Below the pieces are notes generated by a model. It saw nothing but the letters and a program-made list of their open reading frames with translations. It was not told the DNA's origin and did not search any database. This document shows, piece after piece, positions 19,165 to 27,330 of a DNA stretch of 64,000 bases. The DNA is from Pseudomonadales bacterium (GTDB lineage: Bacteria; Pseudomonadota; Gammaproteobacteria; Pseudomonadales; Azotimanducaceae), in assembly GCA_019634925.1 (NCBI GenBank), contig JAHCAL010000005.1, positions 186,001-250,000 on the forward strand, in the 5' to 3' direction. Every line of letters begins with the position of its first letter. Position 1 is the first letter of the stretch. Position numbers and translations under genes: made by a program.

Positions 19165-19419
19165 ATGAAGCAGATTCTTGCCGCAGCTGCACTGCTCTTC
19201 GTTGCCGCCGCGTGCACATCCACGCCGACCGCACCGCCCACCCACTACTGGGAGTCCGCGAAGGCCTCGGGCAACAAGTACCGGGTCGATGACCAGAGCT
19301 GTCAGCAGGCTGCAGCCGGCGATGCCAGCCGCCAGCCGCAGTTCGAGCTGGACAGTGAATCGTTCGAGGCATACCGCACCTGCATGATGAATCGCGGTTA
19401 CGTACTGCGCGAATATTGA
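19165..19419 (+). CDS. Small predicted lipoprotein
   Basis: An 84-residue protein beginning MKQILAAAALLFVAAAC, a lipoprotein signal with the acylated Cys at residue 17. The mature part is short and polar with Cys in DDQSCQQAA and YRTCMMNRGY that could form a disulfide; the ending CMMNRGY resembles small outer-membrane lipoproteins of unknown function. ATG at 19165 follows GCAGGAGAACGAG, a strong ribosome site; an upstream GTG/ATG in frame lacks one. The gene stands alone between a Pho-box-like site and tRNA-Leu. No function can be given. Confidence 0.8.
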   Translation: MKQILAAAALLFVAAACTSTPTAPPTHYWESAKASGNKYRVDDQSCQQAAAGDASRQPQFELDSESFEAYRTCMMNRGYVLREY

Positions 19420-19500
19420 TGAGGTGATGCAGGCGCGTCGCACATGCGGCGCGCTGCACAATCAGCGCCGCTCGCGTAAGATGCCGTTCCGCGCACCTGC

Positions 19501-19585
19501 GCCCAGGTGTTGGAACTGGTAGACAAGCTGGATTTAGGTTCCAGTGCCGCAAGGCGTGTGGGTTCGAGTCCCACCCTGGGCACCA
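19501..19585 (+). tRNA. tRNA-Leu (UAG)
   Basis: Acceptor arm GCCCAGG pairs with CCTGGGC, and CCA is encoded at 19583-19585. The anticodon stem CTGGA/TCCAG encloses TTTAGGT with anticodon TAG (19535-19537), reading CUA and other CUN codons. There is a long variable arm as expected for a class II tRNA and a T-arm with GGTTCGAGTCC. A TAAGAT at 19477-19482 may be its -10. Confidence 0.97.
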
Positions 19586-19729
19586 TCGCTCCTTCACGTC
19601 GCGTTGATCCGACGTTCACCGCCGGTTGACCCGGTCCTTCCTACCGTGCGCTCGGCAGCGTCGCTTGCCGATCCCATGGAGGCCGCGCCTGCGGCCGCGT
19701 TCCCCCAACGCACTGACAGGAAGTACCAG

Positions 19730-21109
19730 ATGATCCGACCACGAACCTTAGCGGCCGCCTTCATGGCGGTCACGTTTCTCGCTGCTTGCGGCGGCAACAA
19801 TTCGAACAGCCCGGCCCCTGCGCCCGACCCTGCCCCGCCGCCGCCTCCGCCCGCGACCTCATCGCTCGAGGTGCTGCATGCCTCGCCGGACGCGCCTGCC
19901 GTCGACGTGCTGGCCGGCGGGAGCGTGGTTCTGAGCAACGTGCCGTACAAGACCGGCAGCGGTTTCCTGACCGTGCAGGAAGGGACGCTCGCAGTGGAAG
20001 TCAGGGCGATCACGCCCAGCGGCAGCGTCACCGTGATCGGCCCCGCCAATCTACCGATCGCGGGTGACGAGCGCATCACCGTGATTGCAGTCGGCGAAAC
20101 CGCGACGCTCGAGCCGCTCGTGCTGACCGCCCCGGAAGCCGGCCCGGCCGCAGGGAACGTGCGTCTGCGTGTGGTGCACGCAGCCCCCAATGCACCCGCC
20201 GTCGATGTCTTCGCCACCGCACCCGGTGCTGACCTCGCGTCCGCCGCGCCGCTCGGCACCTTTGCGTTCGGCGAGGACCTCGGCCCCGTGGAAGTTCCGG
20301 CCGCCACCTACCAGGTACGCGTAACGCTTGCCGGCGACGCATCGACCGTCGTGTTCGATTCCGGCGAAGTACCACTGACCGCGGGCGCGGATCTCGTGAT
20401 CGCTGCCGTCCAGAACACCGGCCCGGGTACCGCGCCGATCAGCCTGGTGGCACTCGACGGTACCGGATCACTCGAGATCCTCGACGCGACCACGCCTTCG
20501 GCCCTGCGCGTCGTGCACGCCTCGGCGGACGCACCCGACGTCGACATCATCGCCAACGACGACTTCGCCGCGCCGGCGGTACCGGCGCTCGCGTTCCCCG
20601 ACGTGACCGGCTACCTCCTCCTGCCGCCTTCGACCCTCAACGTCAAAGTGGTGCCGGCAGGCGCTGCGACCCCGGTGGTCATCGACGCCGACCTCGAACT
20701 CGAAGCCGGTGTCGAGCAGACGGTGCTGGCCGTTGGACCGCTTGCGGACATCGAACCGCTCGTCCTGGTCGATGACAACCGCCGGATCGCGACCGAGGCC
20801 CGCATCAGGCTGGTGCACGCTTCGCCGTCGGCCGGCAACGTCGATATCTATGTCACGGATGCGCTCACGTCGATCGACGACGTGGAACCGGCCTTCGCGG
20901 GCGTGCCCTTCAAGGCGGACACCGGTTATGTCGGACTCGCACCGGGCAGCTACGCGGTCACCGTAACGCCCGCCGGCTCCAAGGTGCCGGCGATCGGTCC
21001 GGTGTCGCTGGACCTGGAGGCAGCCGGCATCTACACGGCGGTCGCGCGCGACGAGTTTGGTGGCGGCCTGCCGCCGGGTCTCATCCTGCTCGACGATCTG
21101 GCGCCCTGA
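19730..21109 (+). CDS. DUF4397 repeat lipoprotein
   Basis: A 459-residue protein starting MIRPRTLAAAF with lipobox LAAC (Cys near residue 20), then a Pro/Ala/Asn linker. Four DUF4397 units follow, each opening with a related motif: LEVLHASPDAPAVDV, LRVVHAAPNAPAVDV, LRVVHASADAPDVDI and IRLVHASPSAGNVDI. The repeats are beta-rich and occur in cell-surface or periplasmic proteins of unknown function. ATG at 19730 follows ACAGGAAG. It lies between two tRNA-Leu genes, 144 bp after the first. Strong beta/Ala/Val composition and absence of charged catalytic residues point to a structural or binding role. Confidence 0.9.
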   Translation: MIRPRTLAAAFMAVTFLAACGGNNSNSPAPAPDPAPPPPPPATSSLEVLHASPDAPAVDVLAGGSVVLSNVPYKTGSGFLTVQEGTLAVEVRAITPSGSVTVIGPANLPIAGDERITVIAVGETATLEPLVLTAPEAGPAAGNVRLRVVHAAPNAPAVDVFATAPGADLASAAPLGTFAFGEDLGPVEVPAATYQVRVTLAGDASTVVFDSGEVPLTAGADLVIAAVQNTGPGTAPISLVALDGTGSLEILDATTPSALRVVHASADAPDVDIIANDDFAAPAVPALAFPDVTGYLLLPPSTLNVKVVPAGAATPVVIDADLELEAGVEQTVLAVGPLADIEPLVLVDDNRRIATEARIRLVHASPSAGNVDIYVTDALTSIDDVEPAFAGVPFKADTGYVGLAPGSYAVTVTPAGSKVPAIGPVSLDLEAAGIYTAVARDEFGGGLPPGLILLDDLAP

Positions 21110-21198
21110 CGCCGCTGCGGCGCGGCCGGCTTGCCGTTCAGGCGACCGGTCGTGCTGCATCCAGCGGCTCGGGCATGCCCGCCGGACTGGTGTGGGTG

Positions 21199-21285
21199 TG
21201 GTGCCCGGGGCGGGACTCGAACCCGCATGACCTTTCGGTCGAGAGATTTTAAGTCTCTTGCGTCTACCAGTTTCACCACCCGGGC
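21199..21285 (-). tRNA. tRNA-Leu (UAA)
   Basis: Read on the minus strand: acceptor GCCCGGG pairs with CCCGGGC and ACCA follows. The anticodon stem AGAGA/TCTCT encloses CTTAAAA with anticodon TAA, decoding UUA/UUG. The long variable arm (GACCGAAAGGTC) marks a class II leucine tRNA. TATGAT at 21294-21299 (minus strand) is a probable -10. Confidence 0.97.
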
Positions 21286-21309
21286 GCGGGCCGATCATAC
21301 ACGAGAAGC

Positions 21310-21350
21310 CCCGGCCTGCTGCCGCGCTGCCAGCGCGGCAGCAGGCCGGG
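21310..21350. repeat. Perfect 19-bp inverted repeat with a 3-base loop
   Basis: The left arm 21310-21328 begins CCCGGCCTGCTG and its exact complement occupies 21332-21350; the loop is GCC. The stem is almost wholly G/C. It fills the space between the divergent tRNA-Leu(UAA) promoter and the HAD phosphatase start (21386). No U-tract follows on either strand, so it is not an ordinary terminator; if transcribed it would lie in the leader of the phosphatase mRNA. Confidence 0.85.
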
Positions 21351-21385
21351 TAGAATCGCGATCCACTCCCGGTTCCGGATAGCCC

Positions 21386-22189
21386 ATGACGTTCAAAGCC
21401 CTGGCGATCGATCTCGACGGAACGCTGCTGGTCGGCGAAGACCTGCCCGAGGACAACATCACCGCACTGCGCGCGGCGCGCGATGCGGGGCTGCAGATCA
21501 TCATCGCCACGGCACGCTGGATCCAGATGGCGCAGCGCGTCGAGGCGCGCATCGGCCTCCACGGACCGGCGATCGCCTGCTCAGGCGCGCAGGTTCATAT
21601 ACCGGATCTCGGTCGCGACATCTTCGACGAACGCCTTCCGGAGGATTTCGTCGAGGAGCTCTACGAACTCTGCGATACCGAGCGCTGCATCGCCACGATC
21701 ACGGTCGAGGACCGCGTCCTGGTGAAGCTGGAAGGCGCGCCCGCAGCCGGCAGCATGCCCCCCGAGATGCATTTCGTCAGGCAGTTGCGCGGCGCCGATC
21801 CCTCCCGGCCACGGGTCGCCAACATCCAGGGATCCGGCGTCTACGCGCGCATCCGCGGTGAACTCGAACCGCGCTACCGCGGTCGCGTGAACTTCTTCGA
21901 CAGCATCGGCCCCTCTGGCAAGACGATCATGACGCTGACCTCGGCGAACGCCAGCAAAGGCGAAGCGCTGAAGCGGGCCTGCGCCTACCTGGAACTCGAC
22001 CCAAGCGAGGTCATCACCTTCGGCGACGCCGAGAACGATATCGAGATGTTCCGCATTTCCGGCGCTTCGGTGGCCATGGGCCAGGCCGACGAACGCACCC
22101 GGGCGGCAGCCACGTTCGTCACCGCCCGCAACGACGAGGCCGGCGTCGCACGCGCAGTCGAACGCCTGCTGGCCACCGGCCGACTCTGA
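21386..22189 (+). CDS. HAD-superfamily Cof-type phosphatase
   Basis: A 267-residue cytoplasmic protein with all HAD motifs: IDLDGTLL (nucleophile Asp and acid/base Asp), the conserved Lys in NASKGEALKRAC, and TFGDAENDIEMF for Mg2+. The large alpha/beta cap between motifs I and III marks the Cof/IIB group, which hydrolyses sugar phosphates, flavin or pyridoxal phosphate. The substrate cannot be predicted. ATG at 21386 fits the family N-terminus (MTFKALAIDLDG). It follows a long hairpin and is convergent with the acyltransferase gene. Confidence 0.92.
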   Translation: MTFKALAIDLDGTLLVGEDLPEDNITALRAARDAGLQIIIATARWIQMAQRVEARIGLHGPAIACSGAQVHIPDLGRDIFDERLPEDFVEELYELCDTERCIATITVEDRVLVKLEGAPAAGSMPPEMHFVRQLRGADPSRPRVANIQGSGVYARIRGELEPRYRGRVNFFDSIGPSGKTIMTLTSANASKGEALKRACAYLELDPSEVITFGDAENDIEMFRISGASVAMGQADERTRAAATFVTARNDEAGVARAVERLLATGRL

Positions 22190-22221
22190 CCCCCGCTCCG
22201 GCACCCCACTACGGGGCTGCT

Positions 22222-23271
22222 TCAGGATCCGCCTGCCTGGCTGGCGGGGTTACTGCCGGCCGCGGGTCGCGGTCGATCCTGACGCGCCGCTTCGTCGCCG
22301 AACAGCGCGACCGCCTGGTGAACCTCGTTCATCGCTTCGTAGATCATGCGGGTGGCTTCAGGCACGGAGGTTCCCGGTGCGAAACGGATCGGCTCGAGGA
22401 CATGCGCGCCCGCGGGCCCGGGCCGGATCTCGCGGCTGCCTTTCGGGCGCAGGGCCGCCAGGCCGGTCAGGAATACCGGCACCACTGGGACGTCCTTCTC
22501 GAGTGCGAGGATCGAGACGCCGTGCCGGAACTTGGCCATGCTGCGGCTGGTCGAGCGGGTCCCTTCCGGAAAGATGATCAGGTTACAGCCCTGGTCGAGC
22601 AGCCAGCGCGGGTAGTCGAGGGCTTTCGAGCCGCCGCCGCGCTGGATCGGAAACGTGCCCATGGCCAGTGACTGGTACCACGGCTGCATGACCAGTTCCT
22701 TGCGGCCCTTGACGAACCAGCGGTCCGCGGCCGCGCCCGAATAGATGTTCCAGCGGACCCGGAACGGCAGTGCCGCGTTCAGCACCAGCGCATCCATGTG
22801 GCTGGTGTGATTCGCCACCACGATGCAGGGACCCTTGATCTGCCCGAAGCGTTCGCGGCCCGTCACGGTGAGCGGTTTGCACGCCTGGTGAACCCAGCGG
22901 CCGTAGGCATGCCATCGGAACGCAAGGCGACCGAGACGCGCCCACCAGTTGATCTGCCAGGGATGCGGGCCTTCGGTGCCCGCTTCCTGGCCGACCATGC
23001 GGCTGAACAGGTCGTAGTCGACTGCAGGCAGGATCTCGGTATCCGCCGTCGTGCCGAACTCGTGTTCCAGCATGCCGCGGTAGGCGCGGAAGTTGTCCGG
23101 CGCTTCGAAGATCGTGCACTGGTCCCACTCGCCGAGCACGTGGAAACTCGACAACACCTTGCATTCCCAGCGGGCGAGTCCTTCGTGAATGCGCAAGAGC
23201 GACCGCGGGTCCTCCTGCGCCGCCCGCAGGCCCGCCGAGTGGTAGCGCATGAGCATCACATAGGCAGGCAC
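22222..23271 (-). CDS. GYD-domain protein fused to PlsC-type acyltransferase
   Basis: A 349-residue protein. Residues 1-~95 (PAYVMLMRYHSAGL, then CTIFEAPDNFRAYRG) resemble the GYD domain encoded alone by the preceding gene. Residues ~120-320 are a 1-acylglycerol-3-phosphate acyltransferase-like domain with NHTSHMD (HX4D catalytic motif), the FPEGTRS motif and VPVVPVFLTG. It probably transfers acyl groups at the inner membrane in phospholipid or neutral lipid synthesis. The start is GTG at 23271, 3 bp after the GYD gene stop and preceded by GGAAG, so expression is coupled. The C-terminal 40 residues are a disordered Pro/Ala/Arg tail. The fusion is unusual to my knowledge. Confidence 0.85.
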   Translation of the reverse strand: MPAYVMLMRYHSAGLRAAQEDPRSLLRIHEGLARWECKVLSSFHVLGEWDQCTIFEAPDNFRAYRGMLEHEFGTTADTEILPAVDYDLFSRMVGQEAGTEGPHPWQINWWARLGRLAFRWHAYGRWVHQACKPLTVTGRERFGQIKGPCIVVANHTSHMDALVLNAALPFRVRWNIYSGAAADRWFVKGRKELVMQPWYQSLAMGTFPIQRGGGSKALDYPRWLLDQGCNLIIFPEGTRSTSRSMAKFRHGVSILALEKDVPVVPVFLTGLAALRPKGSREIRPGPAGAHVLEPIRFAPGTSVPEATRMIYEAMNEVHQAVALFGDEAARQDRPRPAAGSNPASQAGGS

Positions 23272-23274
23272 GAC

Positions 23275-23580
23275 TCAGCTTCCGCCCGCCGATTTCCCCT
23301 GCAGCATCTCTACGAATGAGTTGATCTCCATCGCCGGCAGCGTGGTGATCTTGATGGTGCCGCGCGCGCCGAGTTCCATGGAGATGCGTGACATGGTCTC
23401 GTTGGTGGGGGCCTCGATCACGTTCACGAAGTCGTAGCCGCCGAGGCACGCGTACTGGGCGACCACCCGAGCGCCCATCGACTCGAGTTCCTTGTTCACT
23501 TCCTTGAGGCGCTCGGGACGCTCCTTCAGGGTCTTGCGGCCTTCGTCGGTGAGCGTGCTCAGCATGATATAGGTAGCCAT
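23275..23580 (-). CDS. GYD-domain protein
   Basis: A 101-residue protein: MATYIMLSTLTDEGRKTL, the GYD signature CLGGYDFVNVIEAP and a ferredoxin-like alpha/beta pattern typical of GYD family proteins (dimeric alpha/beta barrel type). Function of the family is not established. ATG at 23580 follows GGGGAG. Its C-terminus (KSAGGS) is flexible. It lies directly upstream of a protein with a similar N-terminal domain, so the two may form mixed dimers; that is inference. Confidence 0.85.
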   Translation of the reverse strand: MATYIMLSTLTDEGRKTLKERPERLKEVNKELESMGARVVAQYACLGGYDFVNVIEAPTNETMSRISMELGARGTIKITTLPAMEINSFVEMLQGKSAGGS

Positions 23581-23689
23581 GGATTCTCCCCTTACCCTCG
23601 ATCGAGTGTACGGGTTCCACTGTGGGTTGCCAGCATTGTCTCGCGCAGCGGCCGCGGTTTAGCATGATGGGCCACTCGGGGAGGATTCG

Positions 23690-24703
23690 ATGAAAGCCGC
23701 GGTATTCGACGAAACCGGCGAGCTCGCGCTCGTGGAGCGCAATCTACCCGACCCGAAACCGGGCTGGGTGCGACTCGCCGTCACGGCCGTCGGGATCTGC
23801 GGCAGCGACCTGAACCTGTTGTACGGTCAGCGTGGCACTTCGCGCGGGGTACAACCAGGGCACGAGGTCGCCGGGATCATCGATGCCGTGGGTGATGGCG
23901 TCGCGCTCGCGTCTGGTGCACACGTGGTGCTCGAACCGGTCATCGGCTGCGGCAGCTGCCGCTACTGCCGTACCGGCCTGCACAATCTGTGTCCTGAAAT
24001 GCGCATCTGCGGATTCATGCGCCCAGGCGGCATGGCGGAGTTCCTGACCGTCCCCGCGGATGCTCTCTATGCCACGCCACATGGTGTTCCGGCGCATATC
24101 GCTGCACTCGCGGAGCCCATGGCCGTATGTGTACGGGGCGTTCGCCTGGCGCGTCTCGGCCTCGGTGAGCGGGTCGCGATTCTCGGCGCCGGCAGCATCG
24201 GACTCCTCACGCTCCTCGCCGCGCGTGCCGCAGGTGCCGCGGAGGTGTCGATCACCGCGCGCCACCCCCATCAGCAGGCGCTGGCCCATGCGCTCGGTGC
24301 CGACGCCGTCTTCGCGTCCGGCGCCGAGTTGCTGGATGCGGTCGGCACCCAGCACGTGGACGTCGTCATCGAAACGGTCGGCGGTCATGCCGACACGCTC
24401 GGCGAGTCGGTACGCATCGTCCGCAATGGCGGCCGCATCGTCATGCTCGGGGTGTTCGACCGGCCTCCCGCCCTGCCGGCCTTCGAATTCTTCCAGAAGG
24501 AACTGACGCTCGCGGCCTCGAACTGCTACGGGCGCGAGTGCCACCAGAGCGATTTCTCGATCGCGGTCAGTCTGATTGCGCACCACCGCGACCGACTCGA
24601 GCCGCTGGTCACGCACCGGTTCAAGCTAGACGAAGTCGCGCAGGCGTTCGCGACCGCAGCCGACAAGACCACTCATTCGATCAAGGTACAGGTACAACCA
24701 TGA
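23690..24703 (+). CDS. Zinc-dependent medium-chain alcohol dehydrogenase
   Basis: A 337-residue MDR-family enzyme: catalytic zinc ligands in AVGICGSD and PGHEVAG, structural zinc cysteines in GCGSCRYCRTGLHNLC, and the Rossmann nucleotide site ILGAGSIGLLT. It probably oxidises a polyol or secondary alcohol with NAD(P); similarity to threonine/sorbitol dehydrogenases is general and does not fix the substrate. ATG at 23690 follows GGGGAGGATTCG. Its stop overlaps the start of the universal stress protein as ATGA, so the two are coupled. Confidence 0.9.
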   Translation: MKAAVFDETGELALVERNLPDPKPGWVRLAVTAVGICGSDLNLLYGQRGTSRGVQPGHEVAGIIDAVGDGVALASGAHVVLEPVIGCGSCRYCRTGLHNLCPEMRICGFMRPGGMAEFLTVPADALYATPHGVPAHIAALAEPMAVCVRGVRLARLGLGERVAILGAGSIGLLTLLAARAAGAAEVSITARHPHQQALAHALGADAVFASGAELLDAVGTQHVDVVIETVGGHADTLGESVRIVRNGGRIVMLGVFDRPPALPAFEFFQKELTLAASNCYGRECHQSDFSIAVSLIAHHRDRLEPLVTHRFKLDEVAQAFATAADKTTHSIKVQVQP

Positions 24704-25593
24704 CAAAATTCCGGAACCTGCTCGTGGCCGTCGATCTCGACGATGCTTCTGCTTCCTATGTCCTGGCCAGCGCGCAGCAGTTGGCACCAGAGGCGGCCAT
24801 CGAAGTCGTCCACGTACTGGAGCGCAGCCACTTCTACAACGTCGGTGATCCCAGTGCCGCCCTGATCGACGATCTGCAGGGGCGCATGCGACGCGAAGTC
24901 GGCGCCTACCTGGAAAAGCTCTGCAGCGGCAAGCGGCTGAAGAGCTGGAAGATCCTTGAGGGGCATCCGGCGACGTTGATCCAGCAGCATGCCGACGCCG
25001 GCAATCACGACCTGATCGTGCTGGGCACGCACGGTCGGCACGGCATCAAGCGCCTGCTCGGCTCGACCGCCAACGCGATGCTGCACGGCACCGAGCGCAA
25101 CGTGCTCGCGATTCGCGTCCCCGGCAAGGACGTCGAGGTGCGCCCGGCCGAACAGAAGTACCGGCGCGTGCTCGCGGCCATCGACCTGTCCGCGGAGTCC
25201 AACCAGGTACTGGACGTCGCGCGCCTGGTCGCGGAGCGGGAGACCGCGGAACTGGACATCGTGCACGTCATCAAGCCGTTCCGGCACGCCTACGCCGGTA
25301 TGAACCCGACTACCCTATCCGACATCGGCATCCAGTTCGAACAGGAAGCCGCCCAGCAGGCGCGCGTGCAGCTCCGCGAACTGACCGTCAAGTACGGCCT
25401 CCCCGCCGACAACGCGCACGTCCGGCACGGCGCGCCGCACCTCGAGATCCAGGACCTGCTGAAGACGCTCGACTGCGACATGCTGGTGATCGGCACGCAC
25501 GGCAAGCAGGGCGTGCAGCTGCTGCTCGGGTCCGTGGCGAATTCGGTCATTCACGGCGTGACGTGCGACGTACTCGCGGTGCGCATCAAGTAG
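24700..25593 (+). CDS. Tandem universal stress protein (two UspA domains)
   Basis: A 297-residue cytoplasmic protein with two UspA domains (about 3-145 and 155-297). Each has the ATP-binding signature G-2x-G-9x-G(S/T): GTHGRHGIKRLLGST and GTHGKQGVQLLLGSV, so both halves probably bind ATP, and the layout resembles UspE. Such proteins support survival in stationary phase, starvation or low oxygen. The ATG at 24700 overlaps the stop of the alcohol dehydrogenase, which argues that both act in one stress or fermentative response. It is convergent with phaC. Confidence 0.92.
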   Translation: MTKFRNLLVAVDLDDASASYVLASAQQLAPEAAIEVVHVLERSHFYNVGDPSAALIDDLQGRMRREVGAYLEKLCSGKRLKSWKILEGHPATLIQQHADAGNHDLIVLGTHGRHGIKRLLGSTANAMLHGTERNVLAIRVPGKDVEVRPAEQKYRRVLAAIDLSAESNQVLDVARLVAERETAELDIVHVIKPFRHAYAGMNPTTLSDIGIQFEQEAAQQARVQLRELTVKYGLPADNAHVRHGAPHLEIQDLLKTLDCDMLVIGTHGKQGVQLLLGSVANSVIHGVTCDVLAVRIK

Positions 25594-25606
25594 CCGGGCG
25601 GCGCGC

Positions 25607-27328
25607 TCAGGACTCCAGCACGTACCTGCCCGGTGCCGCGTAGAGCGGCGGATACTTCTCCGAGCCGAGTGATGCGGGCGCGGGAACGGCTTCCGTGAAG
25701 CGGCTCTTCAGCCAGTCGATCCAGTGGAACGTCCAGGAGCCCGGGTGCTCGGCGGCAGTCGCGAGTGCTGCGTCCGGGTCGACCGGCAGTTCCTGCGGAA
25801 TCCAGTAGCGCAGGTGCCGGTTGTCGAGCCGCCCGCTGATGGTCTGGGTATGGTTCTGGTTGGTCAGTACGAAGGTCACCTCGCCGCCAAACAGCTGCGT
25901 GCTGCGATAGCAGGCCTTCCACGGGGTGATGTGGTCGGTGCTGCCGGCCATGAGGTACACCGGATAGCGGATCTTCGACAGGTCGATGCGCTTGCCGAGC
26001 ACCCGCTTTTCTTTCTTCACGATCTGGTTGTACTGCGAGAGGTCAAGGAAATCGCACTGCATCTCCGCGGGTACGCGCGTGTAGTCCATCGACCAGAACA
26101 GCAGCGGGTGCTTGAGCGGGTCCTCGCCGAGCAGATAGTTGCTGCGGAAGAAACTCATGATGTTCTCTTCGACCCGCAGCAGCGCGAACATTTCGAAAAC
26201 GTCCTTTTCCGCAAAGATGCCCTTGCTGCGCACCATCGCTTTCTGCGCCTCGACCGACCGCTCGCTGACGAACAGGCCGAAGTCGCTGTCTTCCGGACGG
26301 AAGTCCAGGACGTTGATGAACAGTGACAAGGCATCCAGCCAGTCCTTGCCGCGCGCAGCGAGCACGCCCGCCGCAGCGGCGGCCGCAAGTCCTCCAGCAC
26401 AGACGCCGATGAGGTGGACCTTGTCCTGTCCGGTGATCTGGCGCATGACGCGGATGGCATCGATGATGCCGCCCGCATAGGTATCGAGATTCCAGTCGCG
26501 TTCGTCGGGTGTCGGATTCTTCCAGCTGACTGCGAACACCGGTATCCCGGCATCGAGCAGGCGCTGGACCAGGCTCCGGTCCGGCGTGAGATCGGCGAGA
26601 TAGAACCGGTTGACCTGACTGAATACGTACAGCAGCGGGACGGGCGCGACGGTAGACGTCTTGGGCCGGTACTGGATCAGCTCGAGCAACTCGTTGCGAA
26701 ACACCACCGAGCCGTCGCTCGCCGCTACCTCGCGACCGATTTCGAACGCGTGCCGGTCAGCGACGGCCGGGTAGCCGTGATTGTGCCGGACGTCATCGAC
26801 GAAGTTGCGCAGCCCCTTGAACACGCTACCACCACGGGTCTCGACGGCCTTGCGCAGGGCTTCCGGGTTGCCGACCAGGTTGTTGACCGGGGCCATGACG
26901 TCCTTGGCTGCATCGAGGACGAAGCGCGCCCGTTCCCGGTCCATGCCTTCGAGCCCGGACTGCGTGAGCCACTGGTCGAGCGAGCGGCTCCACGCCAGAT
27001 ACGTCTGGCCGATACGCCGATAAATCGGATTTTCCTGCCACGCTGAATCGGCAAATCGGGTATCGCCGGGCGGTGCCGCGAGTTCGCTGTCGCCAAGCCA
27101 GATCTCGCCGAGCGACGCGCCGAACCCCTGCAGCGCGTCGAAGACGGCGCGTGGCTGTGCGCCGGCGTCGTTGAGGATGGTGCCCCAGGTATCGATGATC
27201 GAACGCATGTCGACACCGAACGCCGATGCAGCGGCGATGCCCCCGGTACGTTCGGCGAGCGATTCGATGAAACCCTGGGTGTCGCCCGGCGCGCGTGCGT
27301 TCGGATCCTGTGTACCGTCGTTCGACAT
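25607..27328 (-). CDS. phaC: Polyhydroxyalkanoate synthase
   Basis: A 573-residue enzyme, class I length, polymerising (R)-3-hydroxyacyl-CoA into PHA at granule surfaces. The lipase-like box GVCAGG gives the catalytic Cys (about 310); AGSTDHITPW gives the Asp and TNQNHTQTI the His. The PhaC N-terminal domain is present, with NPIYRRIGQTYLAWSRSLDQ-type sequence. ATG at 27328 is chosen because it lies 2 bp after the SDR stop and begins a natural N-terminus (MSNDGTQDP); the frame upstream lies inside the SDR gene. The operon SDR-phaC follows the phasin gene on the same strand. No phaA or typical phaB is present in the window. Confidence 0.94.
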   Translation of the reverse strand: MSNDGTQDPNARAPGDTQGFIESLAERTGGIAAASAFGVDMRSIIDTWGTILNDAGAQPRAVFDALQGFGASLGEIWLGDSELAAPPGDTRFADSAWQENPIYRRIGQTYLAWSRSLDQWLTQSGLEGMDRERARFVLDAAKDVMAPVNNLVGNPEALRKAVETRGGSVFKGLRNFVDDVRHNHGYPAVADRHAFEIGREVAASDGSVVFRNELLELIQYRPKTSTVAPVPLLYVFSQVNRFYLADLTPDRSLVQRLLDAGIPVFAVSWKNPTPDERDWNLDTYAGGIIDAIRVMRQITGQDKVHLIGVCAGGLAAAAAAGVLAARGKDWLDALSLFINVLDFRPEDSDFGLFVSERSVEAQKAMVRSKGIFAEKDVFEMFALLRVEENIMSFFRSNYLLGEDPLKHPLLFWSMDYTRVPAEMQCDFLDLSQYNQIVKKEKRVLGKRIDLSKIRYPVYLMAGSTDHITPWKACYRSTQLFGGEVTFVLTNQNHTQTISGRLDNRHLRYWIPQELPVDPDAALATAAEHPGSWTFHWIDWLKSRFTEAVPAPASLGSEKYPPLYAAPGRYVLES

Positions 27329-27330
27329 GT

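Noticed and set aside
19501..21285. Two tRNA-Leu genes as attachment sites of a mobile element around the DUF4397 gene
   Set aside because: The tRNAs differ in anticodon and sequence, no integrase or direct repeat of a tRNA 3' end was found.
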